A DNA stretch of 64,000 nt. Source: Bartonella apihabitans (GTDB lineage: Bacteria; Pseudomonadota; Alphaproteobacteria; Rhizobiales; Rhizobiaceae). Below the pieces are notes generated by a model. It was given only the letters and a program-made list of their open reading frames with translations. It had not been told where the DNA came from and did no database searches. Shown in pieces: positions 46,811 through 56,926 of the stretch. Position numbers and translations under genes: made by a program. The stretch's first letter is position 1. Every line of letters starts with the position of its first letter. The stretch is taken from the NCBI RefSeq assembly GCF_030758755.1, contig NZ_CP132387.1, forward strand, positions 434,001 through 498,000, written 5' to 3'.

Positions 46811-48223
46811 ATGATAGACAAAAAGCTGATTGAACGTTTTATAGAAATTGTCGGTGTCAATCACGCTTTGGTGGATCAGGATGTGATTTCATCCTATCTT
46901 GTCGAACAACGCGGTCTTTATCACGGGCGCACCCCGCTTGTTTTGCGCCCGTCCTCTCCAAAAGAAGTTTCGGAAATTATGAAACTTGCGAGCGCAACCG
47001 GAACGCCAATAGTTCCACAAGGGGGAAATACCGGTCTTGTCGGGGCGCAACAACCGGATGAAAGTGCTAACGAGTTTATTGTTTCTATGGAGCGGTTGAA
47101 CAGGATCCGCTCGATAGATGTCGAAGGTAATCTGGCTTTAGTTGAAGCAGGGGTTGTTCTCCAGACATTACAGGAAAAAGTTGACGAGAAGGGACGCTTT
47201 TTTCCTTTATCACTTGGCTCGGAAGGCTCTTGCCAGATTGGTGGAAATCTTTCCTCCAATGCCGGTGGCACGGGTGTTCTTGCCTATGGCAATACGCGCG
47301 AACTTTGTCTGGGGCTTGAAGTTGTTCTGCCGGATGGCCGCATTCTCGACGATTTGCGTTATGTCAAAAAAGATAATAGCGGCTATGATTTGAAAGACCT
47401 GTTTATCGGCGCTGAAGGAACACTCGGTATTATCACCGCTGCCGTTATGAAGCTTTTTCCTAAACCGCAAGGAAAAGCGGTTGCCTATGCGGGCATGAAA
47501 AGTCCGGAAAAAGCGTTAGAGCTTCTGCTTCTTGCCCAGAAAAAAGCCGGTTCCATGCTTACTGGTTTTGAACTTATGGCAAAGGTCGGAATGGAAATGT
47601 CTTTGCGCTACGTCAAAGGTGCTCGTGCACCACTCGGGCAGGAAAGTGAATGGTATGTGCTTCTTGACCTTTCTTCTTCCCATAGTGACGGTGAAGCGGG
47701 AAATAAGATGGAAGATATTCTGGCAGATGCACTTCAACAGGGAATTATCGAAGATGCATCCATTGCCCAATCAGTAGCCCAGCAGAAAGAATTCTGGCGG
47801 CTTCGCGAAGATATGTCACCGGCCCAGAAATTGGAGGGCGGTTCGATCAAACATGATATTTCGGTTCCGATTGCCTCAATTCCCGATTTTATCAGCGAGG
47901 CGGCAAAAATTATTGAAGCGATCTCGCCCGGTGCCCGCATTGTTTGCTTTGGTCATATGGGCGATGGTAACCTGCATTATAATGTCTCGCAGCCGGTTGG
48001 TGCGGACAAGCAAGCCTATCTTGCCCTTTGGGGCGAAATAAATCACCGTATCCATACATTGGTTATGAGTTATAATGGTTCATTCTCGGCCGAACATGGC
48101 ATAGGACAATTAAAGCGCAAGGAGCTCGTTGCCTTCAAATCTCCGGTAGCACTTTCTCTGATGCGGTCGATCAAACAGCTATTTGACCCTAAAAACATTA
48201 TGAATCCGGGAAAAATGCTATAA
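46811..48223 (+). CDS. GlcD-like FAD-binding oxidoreductase (D-2-hydroxyacid dehydrogenase family)
   Basis: Protein of 470 residues with the PCMH FAD-binding domain (VVPQGGNTGLVGAQQP and GGNLSSNAGGTGVLAYGNTRELCLGLEVVLPDG) and a C-terminal domain ending in EHGIGQLKRKELVAFKSP. These are features of D-lactate, glycolate or D-2-hydroxyglutarate dehydrogenases; the exact acid cannot be chosen. It is cytoplasmic or loosely membrane-associated and is the last gene of the rnhB-Sua5 string. Confidence 0.88.
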   Translation: MIDKKLIERFIEIVGVNHALVDQDVISSYLVEQRGLYHGRTPLVLRPSSPKEVSEIMKLASATGTPIVPQGGNTGLVGAQQPDESANEFIVSMERLNRIRSIDVEGNLALVEAGVVLQTLQEKVDEKGRFFPLSLGSEGSCQIGGNLSSNAGGTGVLAYGNTRELCLGLEVVLPDGRILDDLRYVKKDNSGYDLKDLFIGAEGTLGIITAAVMKLFPKPQGKAVAYAGMKSPEKALELLLLAQKKAGSMLTGFELMAKVGMEMSLRYVKGARAPLGQESEWYVLLDLSSSHSDGEAGNKMEDILADALQQGIIEDASIAQSVAQQKEFWRLREDMSPAQKLEGGSIKHDISVPIASIPDFISEAAKIIEAISPGARIVCFGHMGDGNLHYNVSQPVGADKQAYLALWGEINHRIHTLVMSYNGSFSAEHGIGQLKRKELVAFKSPVALSLMRSIKQLFDPKNIMNPGKML

Positions 48224-48376
48224 GTTTTGGTGAATAATAACTTAAAGTGCTGTTTGTAATTCGATAACCAAAAAACAAACCAATAATTTTTTAACCTAAC
48301 CTTTTAACAAACCGATTAACAAACCCCGCTATGGTGGTTCCCGATTGAATTGACGAGGATATTGGGGACGAATTCT

Positions 48377-48912
48377 ATGGCCACTCAATGGGCTAATCGC
48401 GCAAAAGCAGGACTTGAACTCAGGCTGGACCCTGCCATCTGCCACAATATGTTTCTTTCGATGTGCAAGGCAAAACTGTTGTCTGCTCGTTGAACGAACG
48501 TGGTGCGGCGTTAAAAATCGAAAATGGAAGCTGTACTTCACGTGTGTCGCGTCTGGTACTTGCCCATCAATTCAGAGGCGTTGCAGCGCGCGCTGTCATG
48601 ACCTCTTCAGGGCAAAAAGCGGTTTCACTTGAACTCTTGCATCGAAATCATGAAGCCTGCGTACCACTTCTGGTTTCGCGTGATCTGGATGATGTGCTCC
48701 TCGATTGGCGCCTTTGGGCAGATATTTATGATCTTCCAATGTTGCTCGTTAATGATGATGGAACGGTTATCCCTGTCAAGGATCGGTCGCCACTCGAGCA
48801 TTTTTTCGGTAAAAAGCCGCACGAGAACAAGCGGAAAAACTTTCTATTGAGATGCCGCGGTTACTCTTTGGGAATAAGACTGGTTGTCAACAATCAGGTC
48901 ATGCTCGGATAA
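48377..48912 (+). pseudogene. DUF6101-family protein, frameshifted as sequenced
   Basis: The ATG at 48377 gives ATQWANRAKAGLELRLDP, the DUF6101 N-terminal motif, but the frame then ends at about 48493. A second frame carries AHLPQYVSFDVQGKTVVCSLNERGAALK and the family body to 48912. Adding one base at the CC near 48435-48436 joins them into about 178 residues, ending in a basic C-terminus. DUF6101 proteins are Rhizobiales-specific and of unknown function. As sequenced it would make only a 38-residue peptide. Sequence error or true decay are both possible. Confidence 0.72.
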
Positions 48913-49244
48913 GACCATTTTTTTGAAAAACTTTTCTTGGAGGGGGCGCTTCTTGCGGTTAAGAGGCATTGTTGAAGCAAGAGCGGGGAGCGGTCGCCTT
49001 TTTGCTTTGCTTGAACCATTTACGAGAAGTCAGGAATTTGTAGTCGAAAATCGCGTTTGGCCAAAAAACTCTGTCCCGGCAAGCTCATTCACAGAAACCG
49101 GTTATAGCTCATAATAGTCGGTTGGCTGTTCCAAAAAAAATACGCGAAAATTTTTCTGAATAAATTTTCCCTAACAAAATTTTTTTTGCCATTTGACAAT
49201 TGACCGGTGTTAAGCTTACCAGCAAGATATGTCCGGAGGATTGA
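48913..49244. other. intergenic region
   Basis: About 330 bases between the DUF6101 gene and the YcxB-like gene, both plus strand. A TTGACA -35-like hexamer at 49193 could belong to a promoter of the YcxB-like gene, without a clear -10. No gene or strong structure was seen. Confidence 0.35.
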
Positions 49245-49787
49245 ATGACGCGGCAGATTGTTTTTATACTTGATAAGCAGGATGCGATCGAGGCGCTCAA
49301 AGCCTATTATCGCGACCATGCGCTATCGAGACAGACATTGATCCGGCTCCTCCTGCTGTGGATTGTCGCTGTGGCTTTGATGTCGGCTGTTCTTGTGATG
49401 ATTGACGGAGCCGACTGGTATCAGAATTGGGGTCATTCACTTTATCGTATTTCAGCCATTTATGCTGCGATTATCATTGCTATTTGGGCATTGAACTATT
49501 TTGTTCTTATCCCCCACCATGTCCAACAATTGGTGAAAAATGACAAGCAGATCGGGCTTGAACAAACTTGGGTGTGGGATGACCATGCAGTAGCAATAAA
49601 GAGCTCGTATATCCGCGGGACATACCCGTTCCGTTTATTTTCCGGTTGGCGGGAATATCCCACTTTTATTGCCCTTTATATATCGCCCAAGAAATTCAAC
49701 GTATTGCCGAAAGCTCCCATAAATGACGAGCAATTGGAAGATCTGCGCACTATTTTTAAACGCGAAATAGCGGCTGAAGAAAAATAG
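49245..49787 (+). CDS. YcxB-like membrane protein
   Basis: Protein of 180 residues. Two membrane segments (about 38-58 and 72-92) follow a soluble start, and a C-terminal domain of about 85 residues contains IKSSYIRGTYPFRLFSGWREYPTFIALYIS and a terminal LPKAPINDEQLEDLRTIFK, as in YcxB/PF14317 proteins. Function is unknown; relatives are inner-membrane proteins. Monocistronic in appearance. Confidence 0.72.
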   Translation: MTRQIVFILDKQDAIEALKAYYRDHALSRQTLIRLLLLWIVAVALMSAVLVMIDGADWYQNWGHSLYRISAIYAAIIIAIWALNYFVLIPHHVQQLVKNDKQIGLEQTWVWDDHAVAIKSSYIRGTYPFRLFSGWREYPTFIALYISPKKFNVLPKAPINDEQLEDLRTIFKREIAAEEK

Positions 49788-50222
49788 ATTTTCGGTTTTG
49801 GTAAAAATTTCAAAGACCAACTGACAGATAGTCTAAAATGACAGGAACCGGCGCTTTAAGAACAGCATGTTCTGATGATCATCGGCAAAAGCTCGCTTGT
49901 CAAAAACCAATTATAAAATCTGAAAAGTACAAAAGTCCGAAAAATTCGTTTTAAAATCTCGCCGGTCTCGGACAAATCCGCCATTCTCGAATTTCTTGAT
50001 GCTTTTTGAAAAACGTTTCTCTCGCTGATTATAAAATGAACGTCCGGTTCGCTTTGAATTCCGGAGAGGTTATAATTATCCCACAAAGCTATAGCGCACA
50101 AAACTCGACTATCGGTTTTGATGCGATGAATTCGATTTTTCGAATGCGGCTTAGGGACGACAAAACAAACCGCTGCCAGCAGGAAGTGCTTTTCGATTTA
50201 TCACGTCCCGAGCGCTGAAATT
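49788..50222. other. intergenic region between convergent genes
   Basis: About 435 bases between the YcxB-like gene (plus) and purD (minus). A 14-bp palindrome GCTGAAATTTCAGC (50214-50227) covers the purD stop and could form a small hairpin. Short frames here have no family resemblance. Confidence 0.35.
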
Positions 50223-51509
50223 TCAGCTTGCTTTAGATTCTTCCCGTTCAATGGCACGCCAGCCAATATCATGGCGATAAAAGCCTTCTCGCCAATCGAT
50301 CAATTTTATTGCCTGATAGGCTTTCTGTTGCGCCTCTTTTACCGTTTTTCCGGTTGCGGTAACATTCAAAACTCTGCCGCCATTGGCTATGATTTTTCCG
50401 TCTTTCAATGTTGTACCGGCGTGGAAAACTTTGACGTCAGGCAGTTTATCCGCTTTTTCTATGCCGGAAATAATGCTTCCTCGTGTCGGCGCTTCAGGAT
50501 AACCTTTTGCTGCCATGACAACAGTCAAAGCTTTGTCAGTGCTCCAGTCAAGTTTGACATCGTCGAGATGACCTTTTGCAACAGAATAAAGGACGGGCAG
50601 CAGATCGCTTTTTAGCCGCATCAGCAGAACCTGACATTCAGGGTCACCGAAGCGGACATTGAATTCGATCAGTTCCGGGCCTTTTTTTGTAATCATCAAG
50701 CCCACAAACAATACGCCGCTAAATGGGCAACCAAGATCGGCCATGCCACGAATGGTCGGCTTTACTATTTCATTCATAACGCGCTTTGTCATATCGTCGG
50801 TCATGACAGGCGCCGGTGAATAGGCTCCCATGCCTCCGGTATTGGCTCCCTTATCGCCATCACCAACACGTTTATGATCTTGTGCAGAGCCAAAAGGAAT
50901 GGCTGTTTTCCCGTCACAAAGGCAAAAGAAACTCGCCTCTTCACCTTCAAGAAATTCTTCCACAACAATTTCAATTCCGGCTTTTCCGAAGGTCCCGTCA
51001 AAGCAGGCATCAACAGCGCGAAATGCTTCCCCGATTGTAGTTGCAACAGTGACACCTTTACCGGCAGCCAAACCATCAGCTTTAATGACAATCGGCGCGC
51101 CTTTCTTTTCAATGTAGTTTTTGGCTTTTTCAGCATTATCAAAGCGCTGGTAGTCACCGGTCGGAATATTGTATTTGGCGCACAAGTCTTTGGTAAAACC
51201 TTTGGAGCCTTCAAGCCGTGCGGCGAGTTTATTTGGCCCGACAACAAGAAGTCCATTATCCCGAAGGTCATCTGCAAGGCCGTCAACGAGCGGAGCTTCC
51301 GGTCCGACGATAACGAGCTCCACAGTATTTTTCTTGCAAAATTCGACGACAGCCTTATGGTTTTTTACATCAAGTTCGATATTATCGGCCAATTCGAGTG
51401 TTCCGGGATTTCCGGGTGCACAAAAGAGCTTGCCAAGAAGGGGAGAGGACGAAATTTTATATGCCAATGCATGTTCGCGTCCGCCTGAACCGATGAGAAG
51501 AACGTTCAT
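50223..51509 (-). CDS. purD: phosphoribosylamine-glycine ligase
   Basis: Protein of 428 residues, complete. Signatures of the ATP-grasp GAR synthetase are present: [19 protein letters not shown] at the N-terminus, [15 protein letters not shown], the ATP-grasp loop [16 protein letters not shown], and [14 protein letters not shown]. It makes GAR in purine synthesis. It is on the minus strand, divergent from ubiA across 92 bases. Confidence 0.97.
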   Translation of the reverse strand: MNVLLIGSGGREHALAYKISSSPLLGKLFCAPGNPGTLELADNIELDVKNHKAVVEFCKKNTVELVIVGPEAPLVDGLADDLRDNGLLVVGPNKLAARLEGSKGFTKDLCAKYNIPTGDYQRFDNAEKAKNYIEKKGAPIVIKADGLAAGKGVTVATTIGEAFRAVDACFDGTFGKAGIEIVVEEFLEGEEASFFCLCDGKTAIPFGSAQDHKRVGDGDKGANTGGMGAYSPAPVMTDDMTKRVMNEIVKPTIRGMADLGCPFSGVLFVGLMITKKGPELIEFNVRFGDPECQVLLMRLKSDLLPVLYSVAKGHLDDVKLDWSTDKALTVVMAAKGYPEAPTRGSIISGIEKADKLPDVKVFHAGTTLKDGKIIANGGRVLNVTATGKTVKEAQQKAYQAIKLIDWREGFYRHDIGWRAIEREESKAS

Positions 51510-51601
51510 TGCTTGCTCCTGCTGAAGAAGATGTTAAAACCCTTACTCTTGTCATAGAAACGAAATGCTTTAGCTTCAAGGTAAAAGGTGTGCTGTTATA
51601 A

Positions 51602-52618
51602 ATGGTAAACAACAAAAATATTGCTTGCGAAAGCTTGAGCACTGACGAAAAACTTCAACAACGAGGTGTGAGAGGACGTGTCTTTGATGCGCCGTCAGGG
51701 CACTGGGTCTATCGTTTGTTACCGCGTTCTCTATGGCCATACGCCCAGTTGTCACGGTGGGACAGACCAATCGGTTGGAAACTTCTTATGTGGCCGTGTT
51801 TCTGGTCGGTAATTCTGGCAATGGATGCAAAGGGCTTTGATTCTCACACGCACCCATATCCGGTTGCCTTGGCGATATGGTATCTTTTTCTTTTCTTTAT
51901 CGGTGCGGTCGCTATGCGGGGCGCGGGGTGCACATGGAATGATCTTGTTGACCAGAAAATCGATAATAAAGTAGAACGCACACGTTCAAGGCCTTTGCCA
52001 TCGGGGCAGGTCAGCCGTCTACAGGCGAAAATCTTTATGGGGCTGCAATGTCTCGTCGGGCTTATCGTACTGGTGCAATTCAATCTGTTCAGCATTATTT
52101 TAGGTGTTTCATCGCTTGTTATTGTTGCAATCTACCCGTTTATGAAACGTGTGACATACTGGCCGCAATTTTTTTTAGGTCTTGCCTTCAATTGGGGGAC
52201 TCTGATGGGATGGGCCACGATTTACGGCCGTCTTGATTATGCACCTTTGAGCCTTTATTTCGGCTCGATTTTATGGACGATAGGCTATGACACGATCTAT
52301 GCCCATCAGGATAAGGAAGATGATGCAATTGTCGGTGTACGCTCGACTGCAAGACTTTTTGGTGAAAAAACCAAAGCCGCACTTATCGTTCTTTATGGCG
52401 GATTTATTTTACTGAGCCTTGCTGCCTTTCTTTTGGCCGGTGTGCCGACATTGGCCTATCTTGGCCTTTTACTTGCGGCTATTCACATGTTTTACCAAAT
52501 TATCACCATTGATATCGATAATAATAGCGAGTGCCTGAGACTGTTCAAATCTAATTCGACAGTCGGCTGTTTAATCTTCCTTGGCCTCGTTCTTGGAGCA
52601 GCAGTACGTTATTTCTAA
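51602..52618 (+). CDS. ubiA: 4-hydroxybenzoate polyprenyltransferase
   Basis: Protein of 338 residues with about eight membrane helices. The two aspartate-rich motifs are GCTWNDLVDQKIDNKVERT (allylic diphosphate) and the later DTIYAHQDKEDDA. It joins the ispB-made side chain to 4-hydroxybenzoate in ubiquinone synthesis. The N-terminal 40 residues are soluble and slightly longer than in many relatives, so a later start is possible. It is divergent from purD and convergent with pdxH. Confidence 0.94.
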   Translation: MVNNKNIACESLSTDEKLQQRGVRGRVFDAPSGHWVYRLLPRSLWPYAQLSRWDRPIGWKLLMWPCFWSVILAMDAKGFDSHTHPYPVALAIWYLFLFFIGAVAMRGAGCTWNDLVDQKIDNKVERTRSRPLPSGQVSRLQAKIFMGLQCLVGLIVLVQFNLFSIILGVSSLVIVAIYPFMKRVTYWPQFFLGLAFNWGTLMGWATIYGRLDYAPLSLYFGSILWTIGYDTIYAHQDKEDDAIVGVRSTARLFGEKTKAALIVLYGGFILLSLAAFLLAGVPTLAYLGLLLAAIHMFYQIITIDIDNNSECLRLFKSNSTVGCLIFLGLVLGAAVRYF

Positions 52619-52656
52619 GAACAAACATTGCCGATAAGTGAAGCAGGGCTTTTTAA

Positions 52657-52681
52657 AAGCCGGATTTAAACCGTCCGGCTT
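52657..52681. terminator. hairpin between convergent ubiA and pdxH
   Basis: AAGCCGGA (52657-52664) pairs with TCCGGCTT (52674-52681) around a nine-base loop. On the minus strand TTTTAAAAAG follows, and on the plus strand only AAAAATTTT further on. A weak two-way terminator is likely from its place between convergent stops. Confidence 0.5.
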
Positions 52682-52712
52682 GCCGAAAAATTTTACCGAT
52701 TAAAGAGAATGC

Positions 52713-53336
52713 TCAAGGGTATAAACGGTGTTTTTCCCACGATTTTGCATCAGGCGAAGGACGGGAAAAAACCACGCGGTCATGAAGCCTGAAAGGTCTG
52801 TCGTGCCAGAATTCGATTGAAAGCGGTTTGATTCTGAAGCCGGACCAGTAAGGTGGACGGGGTATATTGCCGATGGCGTATTTTGCCGTGTATTCGGCAA
52901 CAGCTTTTTCCAATGCAAAGCGGCTTTCGAGCGGTCGGGATTGTTTTGATGCCCAGGCACCGATACGGCTGCCACGTGCACGTGATTGATAATAGGCATC
53001 AGCTTCTTCGTCACTTACCTTTTCAACCAGTCCGCGCACTCTGACTTGTCTGCGCAACGATTTCCAGTGGAAACATAATGCGGCCTTCATAGAAGAAAGG
53101 ATTTCCCGTCCCTTATTGCTTTCATAATTTGTATAGAAAACAAATCCGTCTGCACCAAAAGCTTTCAAAAGAACCATACGCACATCGGGAAGGCCTGTCG
53201 GATCCACTGTCGCAACTGCCATAGCATTCGGGTCGTTAATTTCGCTTTTTGTTGCATCTTCCATCCAAATTTTAAAAAGTGCAAAAGGTTCATTTGCCTC
53301 GACAAAGTCACCACTTGTTAACGTTTCATCTGTCAT
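52713..53336 (-). CDS. pdxH: pyridoxamine 5'-phosphate oxidase
   Basis: Protein of 207 residues, complete. PdxH signatures: [60 protein letters not shown], and the C-terminal [12 protein letters not shown]. It makes pyridoxal phosphate from pyridoxine- or pyridoxamine-phosphate with FMN. It is divergent from a lipoprotein gene across 76 bases. Confidence 0.96.
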   Translation of the reverse strand: MTDETLTSGDFVEANEPFALFKIWMEDATKSEINDPNAMAVATVDPTGLPDVRMVLLKAFGADGFVFYTNYESNKGREILSSMKAALCFHWKSLRRQVRVRGLVEKVSDEEADAYYQSRARGSRIGAWASKQSRPLESRFALEKAVAEYTAKYAIGNIPRPPYWSGFRIKPLSIEFWHDRPFRLHDRVVFSRPSPDAKSWEKHRLYP

Positions 53337-53412
53337 AATGCACCCGAGTTATGTGTTTTCTGTATAATAGCGTGTTGTCAAACTACCTGGCCGACGCGGA
53401 AAAAAGTGGACT

Positions 53413-53880
53413 ATGGAAGCTTTTTTTAATTTGATAAGCCGGCTTGGTCGTTTTGTTATTTTTGTCACGATCACTTGGTTATTGCAAGGCTGTATCGTAT
53501 CAGGTGATAAACTTGATAAAATGGGCGCTGCTGCCACGCCTGAAAATTCCGTCGATTATTCGATGATGACCGGCTCGGTAGCTACGCAAACCGCATTGAC
53601 GAGCGACCCGATTATTCTCTCCGACCAACTTGTTATTCGCGACGAAATCAAGGCAATTGAAAATGTGAATGCTTCTCCTAAGGAAGTGAAGTGGGATAAT
53701 ACTATAACAGGAAGCGAAGGAACAATCAGTTCGATTGTCGAAAGTAAAGATAAGGGCCGCAAATGCCGCAAGTTCCAGGCGACCCGTTCCGCTTATGACG
53801 GAGAAAATCTCTATCACGGTGAAATCTGTGAAATGGCTCCCGATGTCTGGACAATGACCAGCTTTGATATGGCTCATTAA
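53413..53880 (+). CDS. lipoprotein of the RT0821/Lpp0805-like surface protein group
   Basis: Protein of 155 residues. A hydrophobic N-terminal segment ends at LLQGC (cysteine near residue 28), a plausible lipobox, so the mature protein would be a lipoprotein. The C-terminal 60 residues (TGSEGTISSIVESKDKGRKCRKFQATRSAYDGE) resemble the 17-kDa antigen-like/RT0821 group of surface proteins. Two cysteines in the C-terminal domain (CRKFQ and ICEM) might form a disulfide. Function unknown. Confidence 0.68.
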   Translation: MEAFFNLISRLGRFVIFVTITWLLQGCIVSGDKLDKMGAAATPENSVDYSMMTGSVATQTALTSDPIILSDQLVIRDEIKAIENVNASPKEVKWDNTITGSEGTISSIVESKDKGRKCRKFQATRSAYDGENLYHGEICEMAPDVWTMTSFDMAH

Positions 53881-54054
53881 TGTCCACGTCTGCTTTGTTC
53901 AAAAACCACTTAAAAAAACATGAAATGATCTGGTATTTTTGCTCTTTCATAGGCATATAGAGAATGAGGTATTTTTCTGCCCTTTGAGGTGGAACAGATT
54001 TTTATAAAGCCGTCTTGGGGGAATGCCCTTTTTTCGGCTGGAAAGAGGATAAAT

Positions 54055-55023
54055 ATGCGTGATCCCTATACGGTTCTGGGTGTGGCGCGCACTGCCAAAC
54101 CGCAAGAGATTAAATCTGCATTCAGAAAACTGGCAAAACAATATCACCCTGATCTTCATAAAGGCGACAAGACCGCTCAGGATAAATTTGCTGAAGTCAA
54201 TCAGGCCTATGAAATTCTTGGCGATAAAGACAAAAAAGAAAAATTTGATCGTGGCGAGATTGATGCCGAAGGCAAGCCTGTTTTTCAAGGCTTTGCAGGT
54301 GGTGGTCAAGGCTTTGGCGGCGGACAAGGTTTTGGCGGTGGACAGGGCTTTGGTAGCCGTAGTAACCCGTTCGGCAATGGCACCAGTCATTTCGAATTCA
54401 GGTCTGGTGGCGGAAAGGCTGGCTTTGATGCCGGCGATATTTTCCGGGATCTTTTCGGTGCAGGAAATGGCGCCAATAGAGGTGGCGGGTTTTCCGGTTT
54501 TGGCAGCCGCAGCCGTGCGCAAGCTCCTAGACAAGGAGCTGATATCCATGCAAGACTGGATGTAACTTTAGAGCAGCTCGTCGGAGCCGAGAAAGTAGAA
54601 GCCATTTTTCCGAATGGCAAAAAGCTTAAAATCAAACTTCCCGATTATGTCGAGGATGGCCAGACAATCCGGCTGAAAGGACAAGGTGAAACTGTCCCCT
54701 ATGGTCAGGCCGGAGATGCATTGGTGACAATTCACATCAAGCCACATCCCCACATCCACCTTGAAGGAAGAGCACTGCATCTTGATTTGCCGGTCTCTCT
54801 CAAAGATGCGGTTCTGGGTGCTAAAAAACCGGTTGATACGCTTGACGGCCGCGTTATGTTGACGATACCGGCCTGGTCGAGCTCCGACAAGGTTTTGCGC
54901 TTGAAAGGAAGAGGACTACCTCTCAAAACAGGTGGTCGGGATGATCTTTATGTTCATGTCCGCATTATGCTTCCGGAAGGTGGAGATGCCGGACTTGAAC
55001 AATTTATCAAAATGCAATCTTGA
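54055..55023 (+). CDS. DnaJ-like co-chaperone (CbpA/DjlA-type J domain with DnaJ C-terminal domain)
   Basis: Protein of 322 residues from ATG 54055 with GAAAGAGG upstream. The J domain (1-65) has the HPD motif in [10 protein letters not shown] glycine-rich linker contains three tandem GGGQGF units (about 83-100), and two DnaJ C-terminal beta domains follow (about 165-310, [17 protein letters not shown] start and FIKMQS end). There is no zinc finger, as in CbpA. It stimulates DnaK ATPase or binds curved DNA in E. coli relatives. Monocistronic. Confidence 0.88.
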   Translation: MRDPYTVLGVARTAKPQEIKSAFRKLAKQYHPDLHKGDKTAQDKFAEVNQAYEILGDKDKKEKFDRGEIDAEGKPVFQGFAGGGQGFGGGQGFGGGQGFGSRSNPFGNGTSHFEFRSGGGKAGFDAGDIFRDLFGAGNGANRGGGFSGFGSRSRAQAPRQGADIHARLDVTLEQLVGAEKVEAIFPNGKKLKIKLPDYVEDGQTIRLKGQGETVPYGQAGDALVTIHIKPHPHIHLEGRALHLDLPVSLKDAVLGAKKPVDTLDGRVMLTIPAWSSSDKVLRLKGRGLPLKTGGRDDLYVHVRIMLPEGGDAGLEQFIKMQS

Positions 55024-55083
55024 AGATCATAAATCGGGTTGATTGGGTAAGCTATAGGAATAAAAGCGGGAACGAGGATTGTC

Positions 55084-55548
55084 ATGAAGTTCGGTTTTGG
55101 TCTCGCTTTTTTTCTGCTGACGGTTTTTTGTTCATCAGCTTTGGCCGAAAATTTCACGAAAGGCGATATTACGGTCGAAAGCCCGTGGGTGCAAAAGTCA
55201 GATACGGGAGAAAAACGCGCAGAAGGTTTTGCTCTCATTCATAACGGCGGATTTAATGAAGATCGCTTGCTGTCAATAACCTCAGACATTTCCGATCATG
55301 TGGTTATTCACGAAACAATCAAACAATATGGTAAGGTCAAGATGCAAAAGCTCAAGGAACCTCTTACCATTGAACCGAACGGCTATCTTGAATTGAAGCC
55401 CGGTGATTATCATTTCATGTTTTTCAACTGTCAGGATGAATTGCGCGATGGCGAGTTCGTTCCCGCTGTTTTGCATTTTGAAAAAAATGGCGACGTCAAA
55501 GTCAATTTCGCAATCGAAATTAAAGACGATAAACCGGATAATCCCTGA
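55084..55548 (+). CDS. periplasmic copper chaperone PCu(A)C
   Basis: Protein of 154 residues with a clear signal peptide (FGLAFFLLTVFCSSALA, cut near residue 22). The metal-binding pattern H-x-M-type residues are present: HVVIHETIKQYGKVKM followed by YHFMFF near the end, in line with the PCu(A)C H(M)x10Mx21HxM signature, though spacing is approximate. It delivers Cu(I) to cytochrome oxidase CuA in relatives. No sco or cox genes are adjacent. Confidence 0.85.
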   Translation: MKFGFGLAFFLLTVFCSSALAENFTKGDITVESPWVQKSDTGEKRAEGFALIHNGGFNEDRLLSITSDISDHVVIHETIKQYGKVKMQKLKEPLTIEPNGYLELKPGDYHFMFFNCQDELRDGEFVPAVLHFEKNGDVKVNFAIEIKDDKPDNP

Positions 55549-56103
55549 TTGTTGCAGTTCGGCAATTTTTTGAAGTCATTACATGATATGGCAATTGCTT
55601 AGGACCATATTGATGAATAGTCCGATCCCGATGTTTCATAATGCCGTTTTGAGGTAATTCTCTTTCTTCCCGCTTCAATTATCATATTTATGAGCAGGAG
55701 CCGGTTGACCAATCGGATTATGTTTTTCTGCTCAAATGAACAGAAATGATAAGATCAACGTCAGGATATCTCTAAAGGGCGGCTTTTTCCCAGTGTTCTG
55801 AACTGGCCCGCTTGTGTCTTTTTAAAAACGGACACTTGAATTGTACGATTGATGCCGGTTTTTACAAGAAGCACATTCACATTTCTCAAGATCGGTTTTT
55901 CTTCAACCAAACTGGATGAACGAATGACCGGATTTCGTTCTTAAAAAATGAAAAACAAAGCGAATTTTAAAGTTTTTCTGTGTTTGCGTTGCATAATTGT
56001 TGGTTTTCACGAACAAATTGCACCTATTACTTGAAGAAAAGTGCGAGCTATGTCATAGGGCAAAAAGCGAAAACTGATATCAAGCAATTATGAGGCAATA
56101 CCA
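55549..56103. other. intergenic region upstream of fabI
   Basis: About 555 bases without a recognised gene, between the copper chaperone and fabI (both plus). It is AT-rich and must hold the fabI promoter. An imperfect hairpin GTGTC-TTTTT-AAAAA-cg-GACAC lies near 55815. No coding frame is convincing. Confidence 0.4.
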
Positions 56104-56922
56104 ATGGGTGACAGTAACGGTTTGTTGCGTGGCAAGCGCGGTTTAATTCTCGGGCTTGCAAATAATCATTCAATTGCATGGGGTATCGCAAAAGCTGCAC
56201 ACAAAGCGGGTGCCGAGCTTGCTTTTACCTACCAGGGGGAAGCACTGAAAAAACGTGTTGTACCGCTTGCAGAAGAGGTCGGGGGATTTGTATGTGGCCA
56301 TTGTGATGTCACAGATGCAGCATCAATTGATGCAGCATTCGATGCGGTAAAACAGAAATGGGGAAAAATCGACTTTCTCGTTCATGCAATCGGCTTTTCC
56401 GACAAGGACGAACTGACAGGCCGTTATGTTGATACATCGGAAGCCAACTTCAACATGACGATGAATATTTCTGTTTATTCTCTCACTGCAGTGACGCAGC
56501 GGGCGGAAAAATTGATGCCTGATGGCGGTTCGATTTTGACATTGACCTATTATGGCTCGGAAAAAGTCATGCCGAACTATAACGTTATGGGCGTTGCCAA
56601 GGCCGCTCTTGAAGCAAGTGTCAAATATCTTGCAGTTGATCTCGGACCTAAAAAAATTCGTGTCAATGCTGTTTCGGCTGGCCCGATCAAAACATTGGCT
56701 GCTTCGGGAATCGGTGACTTCCGGTATATTCTCAAATGGAATGAATACAATGCGCCCCTTCGTCGGACGGTTACGATTGATGAAGTTGGCGATTCTGCGC
56801 TTTATCTTCTTTCGGATTTGTCCCGTTCGGTAACCGGCGAAGTTCATCACGTTGATGCCGGATATCATGTTATCGGCATGAAAGCAGTCGATGCACCGGA
56901 TATTTCTGTTGTAAAGGATTGA
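56104..56922 (+). CDS. fabI: enoyl-[acyl-carrier-protein] reductase (NADH) FabI
   Basis: Protein of 272 residues. The SDR cofactor motif is GLANNHSIAWGIAKA, and the FabI-type active site is TYYGSEKVMPNYNVMGVAKAALE with the Tyr-x6-Lys pattern. The closing HHVDAGYHVIGM is typical. It reduces the last double bond in each fatty-acid elongation round and is the target of triclosan. It shares its region with the histidine phosphatase gene that starts five bases downstream. Confidence 0.96.
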   Translation: MGDSNGLLRGKRGLILGLANNHSIAWGIAKAAHKAGAELAFTYQGEALKKRVVPLAEEVGGFVCGHCDVTDAASIDAAFDAVKQKWGKIDFLVHAIGFSDKDELTGRYVDTSEANFNMTMNISVYSLTAVTQRAEKLMPDGGSILTLTYYGSEKVMPNYNVMGVAKAALEASVKYLAVDLGPKKIRVNAVSAGPIKTLAASGIGDFRYILKWNEYNAPLRRTVTIDEVGDSALYLLSDLSRSVTGEVHHVDAGYHVIGMKAVDAPDISVVKD

Positions 56923-56926
56923 TAAA

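Noticed and set aside
48884..49114. Plus-strand frame of 76 codons after DUF6101
   Set aside because: It begins inside the DUF6101 gene in another frame and has no family features.
49856..50101. Minus-strand frame before purD
   Set aside because: Low-complexity composition and no ribosome site; region treated as empty.
50214..50227. Operator at the purD stop
   Set aside because: The palindrome overlaps the stop codon region and is short; no regulatory role can be supported.
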